This document shows, in pieces, positions 1 through 9,003 of a stretch of 64,000 nt of DNA (its first letter is position 1; each line of letters opens with the position of its first letter). The position numbers and the translations under genes are program-made. Below the pieces are notes generated by a model, which saw nothing but the letters and a program-made list of their open reading frames with translations, ran no database searches and was not told the DNA's origin. The stretch spans positions 3,720,001 through 3,784,000 of the forward strand of contig NZ_CP065373.1 of assembly GCF_015710575.1 (NCBI RefSeq), written 5' to 3'. This stretch comes from Mycolicibacterium mengxianglii (GTDB lineage Bacteria > Actinomycetota > Actinomycetes > Mycobacteriales > Mycobacteriaceae).

Positions 1-120
1 ACCGCGTTCGACGACAGTGACGTTGCGGCCACGGCCGGCGAGCTGCAGTGCCGCCGAGAGCCCGGACAGACCGGCACCGACAACGACCACCCGGTCGGTT
101 CTCCCCTGCACGGTGCGCAT
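1..120 (-). CDS. crtI: Phytoene desaturase CrtI, N-terminal fragment (runs off the window)
   Basis: The first 40 codons of a carotenoid desaturase, which converts phytoene towards lycopene. The visible part is the start of an FAD Rossmann fold, with GAGLSGLSAALQLAGRG followed by an acidic strand end (VTVVER). The start ATG overlaps the crtE stop by one base (TGATG), so the two are translationally coupled. The same N-terminal pattern occurs in the intact crtI at 24801-26297, so the genome has two crtI-type genes. The remainder of the gene, including its C-terminus, lies left of the window. The family is clear; the exact desaturation product cannot be judged from this fragment. Confidence 0.85.
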   Translation of the reverse strand, partial: MRTVQGRTDRVVVVGAGLSGLSAALQLAGRGRNVTVVERG

Positions 121-1259
121 CACGCGGTCCTCTCGGTGCAGACGACGGCCATTTCTGCCAGCGCCTCCCTGGTCGATCGGGGGATGTTGGTACTTGCCAG
201 GCTGTCCAGGGCCAGCGTGAGGCGTTCTTGGATCAGCTGCTCGATCCATTCGACGGCCCCGCTGGCGATGATCATCGCCCGCCAGCGCTCGGTGTCGGCG
301 GGGCCGAGAGTCGGGCTGCTCATGACTTCGCTGAGTTGGCGTCGAAGCCCGGTGTCGGCCAGTTGGTGCGCGGCCACGACCACGCTGGTGGCCTTCTGAG
401 CTGCGAGGTCGGTGCTGGCCGGCTTGCCGGTCACTGTCGGCGACCCGGATACCCCCAGCAGGTCGTCGCGCAGTTGGAAGGCTTCCCCGATGGCGGTGCC
501 GTATGCGCCCAGTGCGTGCAGTACCTCCGGGGTGCAGCCGGCCATCTCCGCACCGATCTCCAGCGGGCGGCGCACCGTGTAATTGCCGGACTTACGCCGC
601 AACACGTCGAGCACCTCATCGAGTGTCGGGAAGGAGCGCGAACCGTTCACCAGGTCGGCGAACTGGCCGATGGCCAGTTCGATACGCATGTCGTCGTAGC
701 GCGGCCACACCCTGGCCAGGGCATCAAAAGAGATACCACTTTCCCGCAGCATCTTGCCCGCCCACACCAGGCAGAGGTCCCCCAGCAGGATCGCCGCCGA
801 TTCGCCGAATCTGTCTGCGGCACCGGGTATCTGACGGTCGCTGTGCCACTGGCCGAATCGCACGTGGGCAGCCGGGCGGCCGCGGCGCAGCTCGGATTCG
901 TCCATCACATCGTCCTGCATGAGTGCGAACGCGTGCAGCAGTTCGAGGCTGGCAGACGCGCGCAGCGCCGCGTCGTCCTCCGGTGCACCACACGTCCAGC
1001 CCAGGTACATGAACGTCGAGCGCACGTATTTTCCGCCGTCGACGAACCCGGCCAGCACGTCAGCGGCGACGTCGACTCGGGTGTTGCCCAGCTCGGTGCA
1101 GCACTGACCCGTGACGAAGTCAGCCAGATGTGCCCGCACCTCGGTGCGCACCCGGGCCCGCCAGTCGGCTGAGATCCCGGCCGGGGCACGGCTTCGGAAA
1201 CCGTTGAGACGAGGGTAGGGCGGTGTCAGCTCGCGCGTGACGCGCTCAGCGCTGGGCAC
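120..1259 (-). CDS. crtE: Geranylgeranyl diphosphate synthase (polyprenyl synthetase family)
   Basis: Trans-isoprenyl diphosphate synthase of 379 residues that supplies C20 diphosphate for carotenoids. Both Asp-rich motifs of the family are visible: DDVMDE near residue 117 and DDLLG near residue 250, with the usual helical context. The GTG start is preceded by GGAGG eight bases upstream. The gene is coupled to crtI on its 3' side, which points to carotenoid rather than menaquinone or quinone supply. The 220 bases upstream, up to the neighbouring transporter stop, hold no gene and presumably contain the promoter. Product chain length (C15, C20 or C25) cannot be told with certainty from sequence alone. 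Confidence 0.88.
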   Translation of the reverse strand: MPSAERVTRELTPPYPRLNGFRSRAPAGISADWRARVRTEVRAHLADFVTGQCCTELGNTRVDVAADVLAGFVDGGKYVRSTFMYLGWTCGAPEDDAALRASASLELLHAFALMQDDVMDESELRRGRPAAHVRFGQWHSDRQIPGAADRFGESAAILLGDLCLVWAGKMLRESGISFDALARVWPRYDDMRIELAIGQFADLVNGSRSFPTLDEVLDVLRRKSGNYTVRRPLEIGAEMAGCTPEVLHALGAYGTAIGEAFQLRDDLLGVSGSPTVTGKPASTDLAAQKATSVVVAAHQLADTGLRRQLSEVMSSPTLGPADTERWRAMIIASGAVEWIEQLIQERLTLALDSLASTNIPRSTREALAEMAVVCTERTA

Positions 1260-1479
1260 TGGAGTTCCCTCCGGCGAGCGTGTCCCCCGGCGTGTCGAAA
1301 GCTAGATTTCGCAACGTCTTCCCCGTCCCTCACTCCGCGTTTACCCACACTCGGTCGGTTTGCGCAGTCCGCACGCGTCCGTGTGCACCGGCTGGTGCTG
1401 TGCGTAAGTCATTCGGAGCCCGGCCCGCTTTGGTTGGGTTGCCGGGGAAGAAAATTCTGCAACCCGCTGACCAGTAGTT

Positions 1480-3690
1480 TCAGCGCACTCGCTCACCGAT
1501 GTCGAGGCGCTGATGCAGGCGGGTCAGCGGTGCGGGTGCCCACCAGTTCCACCGCCCGAGGATGTGCATGAACGCCGGCACCAGCACCATCCGCACCAGG
1601 GTGGCGTCCACCAACACCGCCAGCGTCAGCCCCACCCCGAACATCCGCATGAACGCGACCTGCGCGGCGATCAGGGCAGCGAAAGAGATGGACATGACCA
1701 GGGCGGCGGCGGTGACAACGCGGCCGGTGCGGGCCAGCCCCAGCGCCACACTCTCGTCGTTGTCACTGTCGGCCTGGGGGCTGGCCAGCCAGAATTCACG
1801 GATCCGCGACATCAGGAACACCTCGTAGTCCATGGACAGCCCGAAGGCGATGCAGAACAGCAGCACCGGCATATTGGCGATCAGCGTCCCGGTGGCCGTG
1901 GTCCCGAAGGCGCCCAGATGCCCATCCTGAAAAATCCACACCAGTGCGCCGAACGCGGCCGTCAGCGACAGCACGTTGAGCACAAGCGCTTTGATCGGCA
2001 GCACGACACTTCCGGTCAGCAGGAACAGCAGCACGAAGGTGACCACGGCGATGACGGCAAGGACCGTCGGGAGCCGCGAGGTGATGGCCGCGACGCTGTC
2101 CCGGTTGACCTGCGCCATGCCCGTGAATTCGACCGCCCGTCCGCCCGGTGTCGGCACCGCGCGCAGCCCGTCGAGTTGTGCCTCGGAAGCCTCCGAGTAC
2201 AGCGGCGCAGTGGTGCCGACGGTCAGAAAGGTGCTGCCCTTGGTGACCGCGGCGGTGCCGGGCACCGGGGGGCCGACCTTCGCACCGTCGACGAAGGCGC
2301 CCGTAGTGGCATTGACGGCTACCACGTCGGCGACCTGCGACAGCGAGGCCGCGTAGCCGCTGATGGCGGCCGGCGCCAGCCCCTCGGCGTCGGGCACCAC
2401 GATCGTCACCGCGGTGGCGGCATCGTCGATGAAGTCGTCGCGCAGTTGGTCACCGACTTGATGGGCCGAGGCGGAGGTGGGCAGCACCCGGTCATCGGGG
2501 AAGCCCCAGTTGATCCCCAGAAAAGGCACGCCGAGCAGTACCAGGACGGCGGTTACCGCCACGCCGATCAGCACGGGCCGGCGCATGACGGCCTTCGTCC
2601 AGCGATACCAGAACAGCTCCTGCGCGGGTGTGGGTGGCGGCTGCGACCGGTGTTGCACGGCGGGCGCGAGGCGCGGCCCGAGTACGACGATGGCCGCCGG
2701 CGTGACCACCAGTGCGGTGACTGCGCACAGCACCACGGTGGCGATACCTGCGTAGGCGAACGATTTCAGGAAGTACATCGGGAACAGCACCATCGCCGCC
2801 ATGGACAGTGCCACCGTGACCGCGGAGAACACCACCGTGCGTCCCGCCGTGGCCATGGTGGTGGCCAGTGCGTCCCGCGGTGGGGCCCCGCCTCCGATTT
2901 CATCGCGGTATCTGCTGACGATCAGCAGTGTGTAGTCGATGGCCAAGGCCAGACCCAGTGCGGTGGAAAGGTTCAGCGCGAAGATCGAGACATCGGTGAC
3001 CATTGCCGTCAACCGCAGGGCGGCCAGCGACCCGACGATGGCCATGCCGCCCACGGCAAGGGGCAGCACCGCCGCCACCAACCCGCCGAACACCCAGATC
3101 AGCACCACAAAACTGACCGGAAGAGCGATGGCTTCCATGACGAGAAGGTCCCGCTGGGTCTGGGAGTTGATCTGTGCGAAGACCATCGCCGACCCCCCGA
3201 CCAACACCGTCACGTCGCGGTGTTCGGGTAGCACCGTCTCTGACAGCTTCTCGGCGAGCGCTTCGGCGCGCTGGGGCGCTTCCTGCTCGCCACCGGAGAT
3301 ACCGGCGACGATCAGTCCGGCGGTGCCGTCGGTGCTGGTCAGGTCGGATGCGGCCTGCGGCGGGGCGGTCCACGGCGAAATGACGGTCACCGTGTCGGGG
3401 GCCGCCTCGAGGAAGTTGACGATCGCCAGCCCCGCGGCGCGGGCCCCGGGACTGCGGACCCCTTCGGGCGCGGTGACGGTGATGGTCAACTGCACGGCCG
3501 GTTGCTTGAACTTCTCTGTCAACAACGACGTAGCCCGCGACGACTCCGCGGACGGATCTTGAAAACCGCCCGCGGACAGGGTTTGTGCCACCGGAACTCC
3601 GAACACCGCGGCCGCAATCATCAGCACGGCCGCGACGGCCAGTACCCGCCGGGGTGCGGCGATGGCCAGCAAGGTGATCCGTCGCAGCAC
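1480..3690 (-). CDS. MMPL/RND-family membrane transporter
   Basis: Integral membrane protein of 736 residues with the MMPL plan: one N-terminal membrane helix, a large extracytoplasmic loop, a block of five to six helices, then the whole unit repeated. Members export lipids or hydrophobic compounds using proton motive force. I place the start at GTG 3690 because AAGGGAGG sits six bases before it. The frame is open to 3768, but that extension is proline- and charge-rich and has no ribosome site. It is much shorter than the roughly 950-residue MmpL3/MmpL11 proteins and resembles the shorter YdfJ-like MMPLs. It lies upstream of crtE on the same strand, separated by 220 bases. The substrate is unknown. 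Confidence 0.85.
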   Translation of the reverse strand: MLRRITLLAIAAPRRVLAVAAVLMIAAAVFGVPVAQTLSAGGFQDPSAESSRATSLLTEKFKQPAVQLTITVTAPEGVRSPGARAAGLAIVNFLEAAPDTVTVISPWTAPPQAASDLTSTDGTAGLIVAGISGGEQEAPQRAEALAEKLSETVLPEHRDVTVLVGGSAMVFAQINSQTQRDLLVMEAIALPVSFVVLIWVFGGLVAAVLPLAVGGMAIVGSLAALRLTAMVTDVSIFALNLSTALGLALAIDYTLLIVSRYRDEIGGGAPPRDALATTMATAGRTVVFSAVTVALSMAAMVLFPMYFLKSFAYAGIATVVLCAVTALVVTPAAIVVLGPRLAPAVQHRSQPPPTPAQELFWYRWTKAVMRRPVLIGVAVTAVLVLLGVPFLGINWGFPDDRVLPTSASAHQVGDQLRDDFIDDAATAVTIVVPDAEGLAPAAISGYAASLSQVADVVAVNATTGAFVDGAKVGPPVPGTAAVTKGSTFLTVGTTAPLYSEASEAQLDGLRAVPTPGGRAVEFTGMAQVNRDSVAAITSRLPTVLAVIAVVTFVLLFLLTGSVVLPIKALVLNVLSLTAAFGALVWIFQDGHLGAFGTTATGTLIANMPVLLFCIAFGLSMDYEVFLMSRIREFWLASPQADSDNDESVALGLARTGRVVTAAALVMSISFAALIAAQVAFMRMFGVGLTLAVLVDATLVRMVLVPAFMHILGRWNWWAPAPLTRLHQRLDIGERVR

Positions 3691-3696
3691 GATCAA

Positions 3697-3704
3697 CCTC
3701 CCTT
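3697..3704 (-). promoter_or_regulatory. Shine-Dalgarno site that fixes the MMPL start
   Basis: On the minus strand this reads AAGGGAGG, six bases from GTG 3690. It is the reason for choosing the shorter MMPL protein over the open extension to 3768. Confidence 0.7.
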
Positions 3705-4162
3705 GCGGGCTGGGTGGGGACGTCGGCCATGGTGCCCCGCGCACGAAGTCATAAACGTCGGTACGCATCGCCGAGCCGGTCGGCGCGAGGCACTGCAGGG
3801 CCCCCGGCCAGCGGTTTTGTCGGAAAATCAGGGTGACAATGCCTTCGGTGACGTCACGAAACCGTTCGATTTCAGGGGCATCGGGTACCGTCGGGCGGCG
3901 GTTGCGGCGCGGCGGTTGCGGCGCCCCGTCGCCGAACGCGGGAGTGGCAGCGGCGCAGTGTGTTACGTGGACTTTCGGCTGAAATTGGTCCCGTTGACGG
4001 CACCTATGGGCTCCGAAGCACGAGGAGCGATGTTGTTTGTGTCATCGGCGGTATTCGTCGAGTGGTCCGCCAAAGCGGCGGGTGGGTGTCCGTATACTCG
4101 GTGGACGAGTACCGCAGGGCCCTGCTACCGCAGAAAATTCAACGAATGAGGTTGTCGGCGCC
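3705..4162. other. Intergenic region between MMPL and TetR genes
   Basis: About 460 bases without a convincing gene. It holds a perfect tandem duplication of a 14-base GC-rich unit (3896-3923), the 8-base palindrome TGACGTCA near 3850, and a -10-like TATACT at 4093-4098 that could serve the downstream TetR gene. No good -35 box accompanies it. Some open frames cross the region but lack ribosome sites and have arginine-rich shadow composition. Confidence 0.5.
3896..3923 (+). repeat. 14-bp unit duplicated in tandem
   Basis: CGGCGGTTGCGGCG occurs twice back to back with no mismatch. It lies in the intergenic region between the MMPL and TetR genes. No function is suggested. Confidence 0.6.
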
Positions 4163-4822
4163 ATGAAGGCCAAGAACTCGTCCAGCCGTTCGGAGCCAAC
4201 ACGAGTTGCCCTCATGACAGCCGCCCTCCAGGTCATCACCGAGACCGGCGTGAAGAGCGTGACCCATCGAAAGGTCTGCGCTGCAGCCAATTTGTCATTG
4301 GGAACGGTCAACTATCACTACGCGGACCTCAACGAACTTTTGCTGGATGCGTTCTCATTTCACGTGGACGAGGTGTCGGCAAAGTACGAGGACAGCTTTC
4401 CAATTGTGCATGACGATGAGGATCTGGCAGATGCCGTACTACGACTGGTCGCCGCACTCTCAGAGGACACCAACAGCGCGATCTTGATGTGGGAATTGTA
4501 TGCCGAGGCAGGCCGGGACAAATCCTACCGCCGACTGGTCCGCAAGTGGTCCCAGCGGGCAAAGTCGGGCGTTGAGCGGTTCTGTGCATCGAACACTGCC
4601 ACGGCACTCGAGGCGCTGTGGGATGGCGCCGTGATGCAGCGCATTTTGGGAGAGACCCACCTTTCTGACCCAGATCTGCGCGATGTCGTACTTGCAATCA
4701 TTCGACTGGACACTGCCAGGTCATACCCAGCCGAGATGAGCCCGCCCTCCCACCGGCGGGCCGCAGACCGTACGACACGTTCACGACGAGGGCTAAAGAC
4801 CACTGCCGCCGCGACTTCGTGA
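4163..4822 (+). CDS. TetR-family transcriptional regulator
   Basis: A 219-residue regulator with an N-terminal helix-turn-helix of TetR type at about residues 20-60 (pattern GVKSVTHRKVCAAANLS...VNYHY) and a helical ligand-binding domain. The ATG at 4163 is preceded by a weak GAGGT. Upstream in-frame codons are open but look non-coding. It converges on the amino-acid permease gene at 4868-6382, with a GC-rich hairpin between the two. The 18-bp near-palindromes in front of the permease and of the monooxygenase gene (6496-6513, 6690-6707) are the obvious candidate operators, so it is likely a local repressor that responds to the transported or oxidised compound. The regulator-operator link is inference. 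Confidence 0.85.
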   Translation: MKAKNSSSRSEPTRVALMTAALQVITETGVKSVTHRKVCAAANLSLGTVNYHYADLNELLLDAFSFHVDEVSAKYEDSFPIVHDDEDLADAVLRLVAALSEDTNSAILMWELYAEAGRDKSYRRLVRKWSQRAKSGVERFCASNTATALEALWDGAVMQRILGETHLSDPDLRDVVLAIIRLDTARSYPAEMSPPSHRRAADRTTRSRRGLKTTAAATS

Positions 4823-4834
4823 GCCGCGGCGGCA
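4804..4834. terminator. Hairpin between convergent TetR and permease genes
   Basis: TGCCGCCGCG (4804-4813) pairs perfectly with CGCGGCGGCA (4825-4834) across an 11-base loop. There is no U-tract, as is common for mycobacterial terminators. The hairpin overlaps the 3' end of the TetR gene. Confidence 0.5.
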
Positions 4835-4867
4835 TTGGGTGAATGTGGTGTCGTCAATCAACAGTCG

Positions 4868-6382
4868 TCAATTGCCACTTGCCGAACTCTGCTTCCGCCT
4901 GAGCTGATTTGCCACCTCGATGGCATCGTCCTCTGGAGCGTCTGAGCTTCCGTATGGGCGGGCCAACACCATGTAGCTGCCCCCCACCACCAGCACGACG
5001 GACAGTCCAATGAGCACGATCCACCGTTCCGCGAAACCGAGAGTGGGATCGCCAGGCACGGCGAGCAGCACCATCGCGGCGATGCCGTACACCAAGGCCA
5101 AGACGTTGACAACCAGCCCGGCACGACCCAGCGACCACGGCCCGCCGGGGCTCCATCCCTTGATCCGCTGGCGCAGCGCCGCGAGCACCACCATCTGGAA
5201 ACACACATAGATTCCGAGCACCGCGAACGCCGTCACCGCGACCACACTGTCCGGCTTGAAGTACAGCCACACGGTGATGAGCATCGGTGCGACGCAGGAC
5301 ACGATCATCGCATTGCGAGGCACAGCACCGCTGCCGCCCACTTCCTCGTGCAAGGTGGACAACCAACGGCTCGCGGGGAGCATGTTGTCACGCGCAAAGC
5401 TGTACAGCAGGCGACTCAGTGCCGCCTGCTGCGACAGGGCCGCCGAGAGGAAGATGGTCGCTGCCACGATGAGCAGCATCGTCATTCCCAAGTCTCCCGC
5501 GCTGCCGCGCACGATCTCGGGGATTGGGTCCGCGACGTTGCCGTCGATGATGTCCTGCAAGTTGGGCGCGGCGAGAATGAACCCGGCGTAGGCGATGAAA
5601 GCAGCAACCAATCCGACGACGATCGTCAGGATCATCGCCAGCGGTACCCGCCGCTCGGGGTTCTTCACCTCCTCTGCCACATCGCCGCACGCCTCGAAGC
5701 CGTAGAACTGCCACAATCCGACCAAGGCAGCGAGCATGAAAGCCCATGTGTACGAACCGTCAGCCGCGATCCCCATCGAGTCAAAGAGAACGCCGAACGA
5801 GTTGCGGCGCTCGAAGAGGAGAAGATAGACGCCGAGTCCGACGACACCGACGAGTTCGCAGTAAAACCCGATACGGGCGACCAGTGCGAGTGTCCTGGTT
5901 CCCGTACTATTCAGCGCGAACGCCACCGCCAAGAGGCTAAGTCCGATGACCACTCCGGATCCGGGCGACAGTCCGATACGGAACAAGTTGGCCAAGAACG
6001 GAATTGCGAACTGGACCACCGAGGTCGTCGTGACCACGAGTGCGGCAATGTAGATCCAGGCCGCCATCCACGCGTAGCGTTTGCCCCACAGCCGCCGAGC
6101 CCACGGGTAGACCCCACCGGTGATCGGGTACTGCGAGACCACCTCTCCGAAGACGAGCGCTACCAGGAGTTGCCCCAACGCGACGATCGGGAACCACCAG
6201 ATGGACGGTGGTCCCGCGGTCGCAAGTCCGAGGGCGAAGATCGACAACACTCCCGCACCTGGCGAGAGGTAGGTGAAGCCGAGCGAGAAGTTGGAAACAA
6301 GTCCAATCGATCGCTTGAACTTCTCGGGTTCCGGGGCATCACCACGCACTGCCGCATCGGGAGGATCCAAGAATTCTGTCAT
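4868..6382 (-). CDS. APC-superfamily amino acid/amine permease
   Basis: A 504-residue polytopic protein with about 12 membrane segments. It has the amino-acid-permease signature region YGFEACGDVAEEVKNPERRVP near residue 240, typical of the ACT/GABA-permease group. The ATG at 6382 is chosen because GGAAGG lies about nine bases upstream; the frame is open for another 25 codons of arginine-rich shadow sequence. It diverges from the monooxygenase-SDR pair, and both sides carry the same operator-like palindrome. This suggests import of an amine or amino-acid-like compound that the two enzymes then oxidise. The actual substrate cannot be read from sequence. Confidence 0.85.
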   Translation of the reverse strand: MTEFLDPPDAAVRGDAPEPEKFKRSIGLVSNFSLGFTYLSPGAGVLSIFALGLATAGPPSIWWFPIVALGQLLVALVFGEVVSQYPITGGVYPWARRLWGKRYAWMAAWIYIAALVVTTTSVVQFAIPFLANLFRIGLSPGSGVVIGLSLLAVAFALNSTGTRTLALVARIGFYCELVGVVGLGVYLLLFERRNSFGVLFDSMGIAADGSYTWAFMLAALVGLWQFYGFEACGDVAEEVKNPERRVPLAMILTIVVGLVAAFIAYAGFILAAPNLQDIIDGNVADPIPEIVRGSAGDLGMTMLLIVAATIFLSAALSQQAALSRLLYSFARDNMLPASRWLSTLHEEVGGSGAVPRNAMIVSCVAPMLITVWLYFKPDSVVAVTAFAVLGIYVCFQMVVLAALRQRIKGWSPGGPWSLGRAGLVVNVLALVYGIAAMVLLAVPGDPTLGFAERWIVLIGLSVVLVVGGSYMVLARPYGSSDAPEDDAIEVANQLRRKQSSASGN

Positions 6383-6495
6383 CGCGCGCTTCCTTCCACG
6401 GGCGGATGTACGTACTCGATCACCGCGCGACTTTAGGCCGGCGGCAGGCACTCCCATCGAGTTGACTTGGCCCGTCTTCGTCGACGGAAACGTAC

Positions 6496-6513
6496 TTTGA
6501 ACATTTGTTGAAA
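6496..6513 (+). promoter_or_regulatory. Putative TetR operator, permease side
   Basis: TTTGAACATTTGTTGAAA is an inverted repeat with 7 of 8 arm bases paired around TT. It lies 114 bases upstream of the permease start. Operator function is inferred from symmetry, duplication and the nearby TetR gene. Confidence 0.55.
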
Positions 6514-6689
6514 GATGGAAGTGGCGTCACGTTAACCCCACTCCTGAAGACTGTCAACAGATGTCGCCCGCAGCGGGCACACGGCCCCCGCAACCGCTTC
6601 AGCCGGCGATCGCCCAGAGGGTCTCGCCGGCGCAAACCATGGGGTTGACACCACCGCCGCCCAGCGCTAACTTGCTCCACATCGCCATT

Positions 6690-6707
6690 TTTCAACAAAT
6701 GTTCAAA
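6690..6707 (-). promoter_or_regulatory. Putative TetR operator, monooxygenase side
   Basis: Identical 18-bp element to the one at 6496-6513, in inverted orientation, 195 bases upstream of the monooxygenase start. Flanking identity continues for several bases on one side, as if whole promoter boxes were copied. Confidence 0.55.
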
Positions 6708-6902
6708 GTCTGGTTCGTGGCCACCGCGTCGCTCACCCAGATTGGAATCCGTTGAACACGAAGCACTTCAAATGAATCGAAGGCGATAGCGATGTTTCTT
6801 AACCGGACTGATACTGCCCTGGCTCACGCCCCATGGCCCTGACCGCCAGCAAGACGTCGGCCCCTCGCCCAGCCCGTCAACATCAACTGGAAGGCAACCG
6901 CA

Positions 6903-7982
6903 ATGAAGTTCGGCTTGTTCAACATCCCCTATTCACGCGACTACGCAGCTGGCCGGCGAATGGCCAAAGACGTCATCGACTGGGACCTCACCCTCACCAG
7001 ATGGGCTGACGAATGTGGCTGGGAGGAAGCCTATTTCGCGGAGCACTACACACTGGGCGGAGAGCCCAGCCCAGCACCAGATGCCATGATCGCGGCCGCG
7101 TCGCAGCTCACGACGAACATCAAACTCGGAGCCGCCGCCCACCTACTCGCCTACCATAATCCGATCTCGCTAGCCCACCGCATCATGTGGCTGGATCACA
7201 TGACCGGCGGCCGTTACATCGCGGGATTTGCGCCCGGCGCCTTTCCCAGCGACGCGCAGTTGTTCAACACCGGCAAGAAGAACGCTCAGATGATGGTCGA
7301 GGCTATGAACATCCTCGACGCCGTCTGGGCAAAGGACGGCCCCTTCCGGATCGAAGGTGAGTACTGGACGGTGGATATGCCGGCCTACAGCGACGACATT
7401 CACGGACCGCACCTTAAACCGCGTCAGCAGCGGATACCCGTGATCATGACGGGAATGCAGGCGACATCACCCACCCTGACCACGGCCGGTCAGCGCGGGT
7501 ACTTCCCGATGAGCCAGCAGGTCCACGACTCAGTGCTTCGCCAGCACTGGAGCACGTATGAGGCCGCAGCGTCGGCGGCGGGATACGAACCCGACCGTGG
7601 CACGTGGCGGATCTGCCGTGACGTCTTGGTGGCCGACACCGATGCAGAGGCTCGCGACGCCTACCTCAACGGCGCCATGGGCGATCTATGGGGCAATTAC
7701 AACATCCCGACCTTTATTCAACTCGGCATCGGCGACCTCATCTCGGGCGGCACCATCGCTAAGGAAGACCTCAGCGCCGAATGGATGCTCGACAATTTCC
7801 ACATTGTTGGCTCTCCTGAGACCGTTGCAAACAAGATCGAGGCACTCTACGAGCAGGTCGGCGGGTTCGGCACGCTGGTGTCGTTCGGCCACGACTACGC
7901 CAACGACCAAGAGGTCTACCGGCGCAGCTTCGAACTCATTGGATCAAAGGTCGCGCAACTGGTTTCGCACCTCGCCCCGTGA
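6903..7982 (+). CDS. LLM-class flavin-dependent monooxygenase
   Basis: A 359-residue luciferase-like TIM-barrel flavoprotein. These two-component enzymes use reduced flavin made elsewhere to oxygenate small organic substrates. The N-terminus (MKFGLFNIPYSR) and the central block IKLGAAAHLLAYHNPISLAHR match the bacterial luciferase/limonene monooxygenase group. No flavin reductase is encoded next to it. It is followed after 52 bases by an SDR gene on the same strand, forming a likely oxidation/dehydrogenation pair with the divergent permease. Substrate unknown. Confidence 0.85.
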   Translation: MKFGLFNIPYSRDYAAGRRMAKDVIDWDLTLTRWADECGWEEAYFAEHYTLGGEPSPAPDAMIAAASQLTTNIKLGAAAHLLAYHNPISLAHRIMWLDHMTGGRYIAGFAPGAFPSDAQLFNTGKKNAQMMVEAMNILDAVWAKDGPFRIEGEYWTVDMPAYSDDIHGPHLKPRQQRIPVIMTGMQATSPTLTTAGQRGYFPMSQQVHDSVLRQHWSTYEAAASAAGYEPDRGTWRICRDVLVADTDAEARDAYLNGAMGDLWGNYNIPTFIQLGIGDLISGGTIAKEDLSAEWMLDNFHIVGSPETVANKIEALYEQVGGFGTLVSFGHDYANDQEVYRRSFELIGSKVAQLVSHLAP

Positions 7983-8034
7983 CCTTCGACAGTCCGCCGC
8001 GCTGAGACGCACACCATCACGATTGGAGAATGAA

Positions 8035-8817
8035 TTGACACCGATCTCTACTGCGGGACAGATGCTCGGCGGGAAAGTGATCGTCGTGTCCGGAGGTGCG
8101 CGGGGCATGGGCGCCGCGCACGTCCGGAGACTTGCCGAAGAAGGCGCGCGAGTCCACTTCGGCGACATCGAGGACGACCTCGGAGAGAAGCTGTGCGCAA
8201 CGCTCACCAGCGAGGGATTGGATGTTGTCTTCCATCACCTCGACGTGACGGATTCGGAAAGTTGGCAACGCATCATGACAGCCGTGGACGAATCCGACAG
8301 CCGGGTCGATGCGTTGGTCAACAACGCAGGCATCCTCGACATGGCGGGCCTTGACGACGCGACCGAACACACCTGGCGCAGGACCATCGACGTCAATCAG
8401 ACCAGTGTTTTCCTCGGCACCAAGGCCGCCTTGCCGCTCCTGCGTCGCAGCCAGTCGCCGTCCATCATCAACGTGTCGTCGATCTTTGGCTTGGTCGGCG
8501 GCACGGGTTACATCGCCTACACCGCCTCTAAGGGAGCGGTGTCGACGATGACGAAGTCGATGGCATTCACTTACGGACCGGAAGGTGTCCGATGCAACAG
8601 CATTCATCCGGGTTACATACAAACCCCGATGCTCGACAAGGAACTGGGTGAACTGCCCGCGGGGTCCGTTGAAACGATTCACGAGCAGATACCGCTACGG
8701 CGCTTCGCGAGGGCGGATGAGGTCTCCGAAGTCGTCGTCTTCCTGGCCTCGGACCGTTCGTCGTACGTCTCTGGCGCGGAGATCGTCATTGACGGAGGGC
8801 TCTTGGCTGGCCGGTAA
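8035..8817 (+). CDS. Short-chain dehydrogenase/reductase (SDR)
   Basis: A 260-residue classical SDR. It shows the nucleotide motif SGGARGMG near residue 19, NNAG near residue 98 and the catalytic Ser...YxxxK set (INVSS, then YTASK) around residues 143-166. The C-terminus (FLASDRSSYVSGAEIVIDGG) is typical of the family. I start it at TTG 8035, which is preceded by GGAG with a six-base spacer. The longer open frame overlaps the monooxygenase in another reading frame and is not real. It probably dehydrogenates the product of the upstream monooxygenase. Confidence 0.85.
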   Translation: MTPISTAGQMLGGKVIVVSGGARGMGAAHVRRLAEEGARVHFGDIEDDLGEKLCATLTSEGLDVVFHHLDVTDSESWQRIMTAVDESDSRVDALVNNAGILDMAGLDDATEHTWRRTIDVNQTSVFLGTKAALPLLRRSQSPSIINVSSIFGLVGGTGYIAYTASKGAVSTMTKSMAFTYGPEGVRCNSIHPGYIQTPMLDKELGELPAGSVETIHEQIPLRRFARADEVSEVVVFLASDRSSYVSGAEIVIDGGLLAGR

Positions 8818-9003
8818 GACCAACAAGCGCCCACTATGAATCTCTGCCGTGATCAAAGACAGCAGAGTCGCCTCTCGCAGGAACACACGCGAGCAGCCGC
8901 CTCACCGTATACCGGCGCCACAGACGATGCCGCGCCAAGTCCTGACGGTTTGCTGCAGTGCAGGCAGATGCAACGCCCCGCACGATGGCATAAAGTCGGC
9001 TCA

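Larger units (their letters stand above)
6383..6902. promoter_or_regulatory. Divergent control region of permease and monooxygenase operons
   Basis: 520 bases without a credible gene. The region contains two copies of an 18-bp near-palindrome, 176 bases apart and in opposite orientation, each placed towards one of the two divergent genes. The similarity extends to 24 bases (6495-6518 on plus, 6708-6685 on minus) with one mismatch. This arrangement suggests two independently controlled promoters under one regulator. Confidence 0.6.

Noticed and set aside
48..1172. Long plus-strand open frame opposite crtE
   Set aside because: Antisense shadow of a high-GC3 gene; no ribosome site, His/Arg/Gly-rich composition, and crtE has full catalytic motifs.
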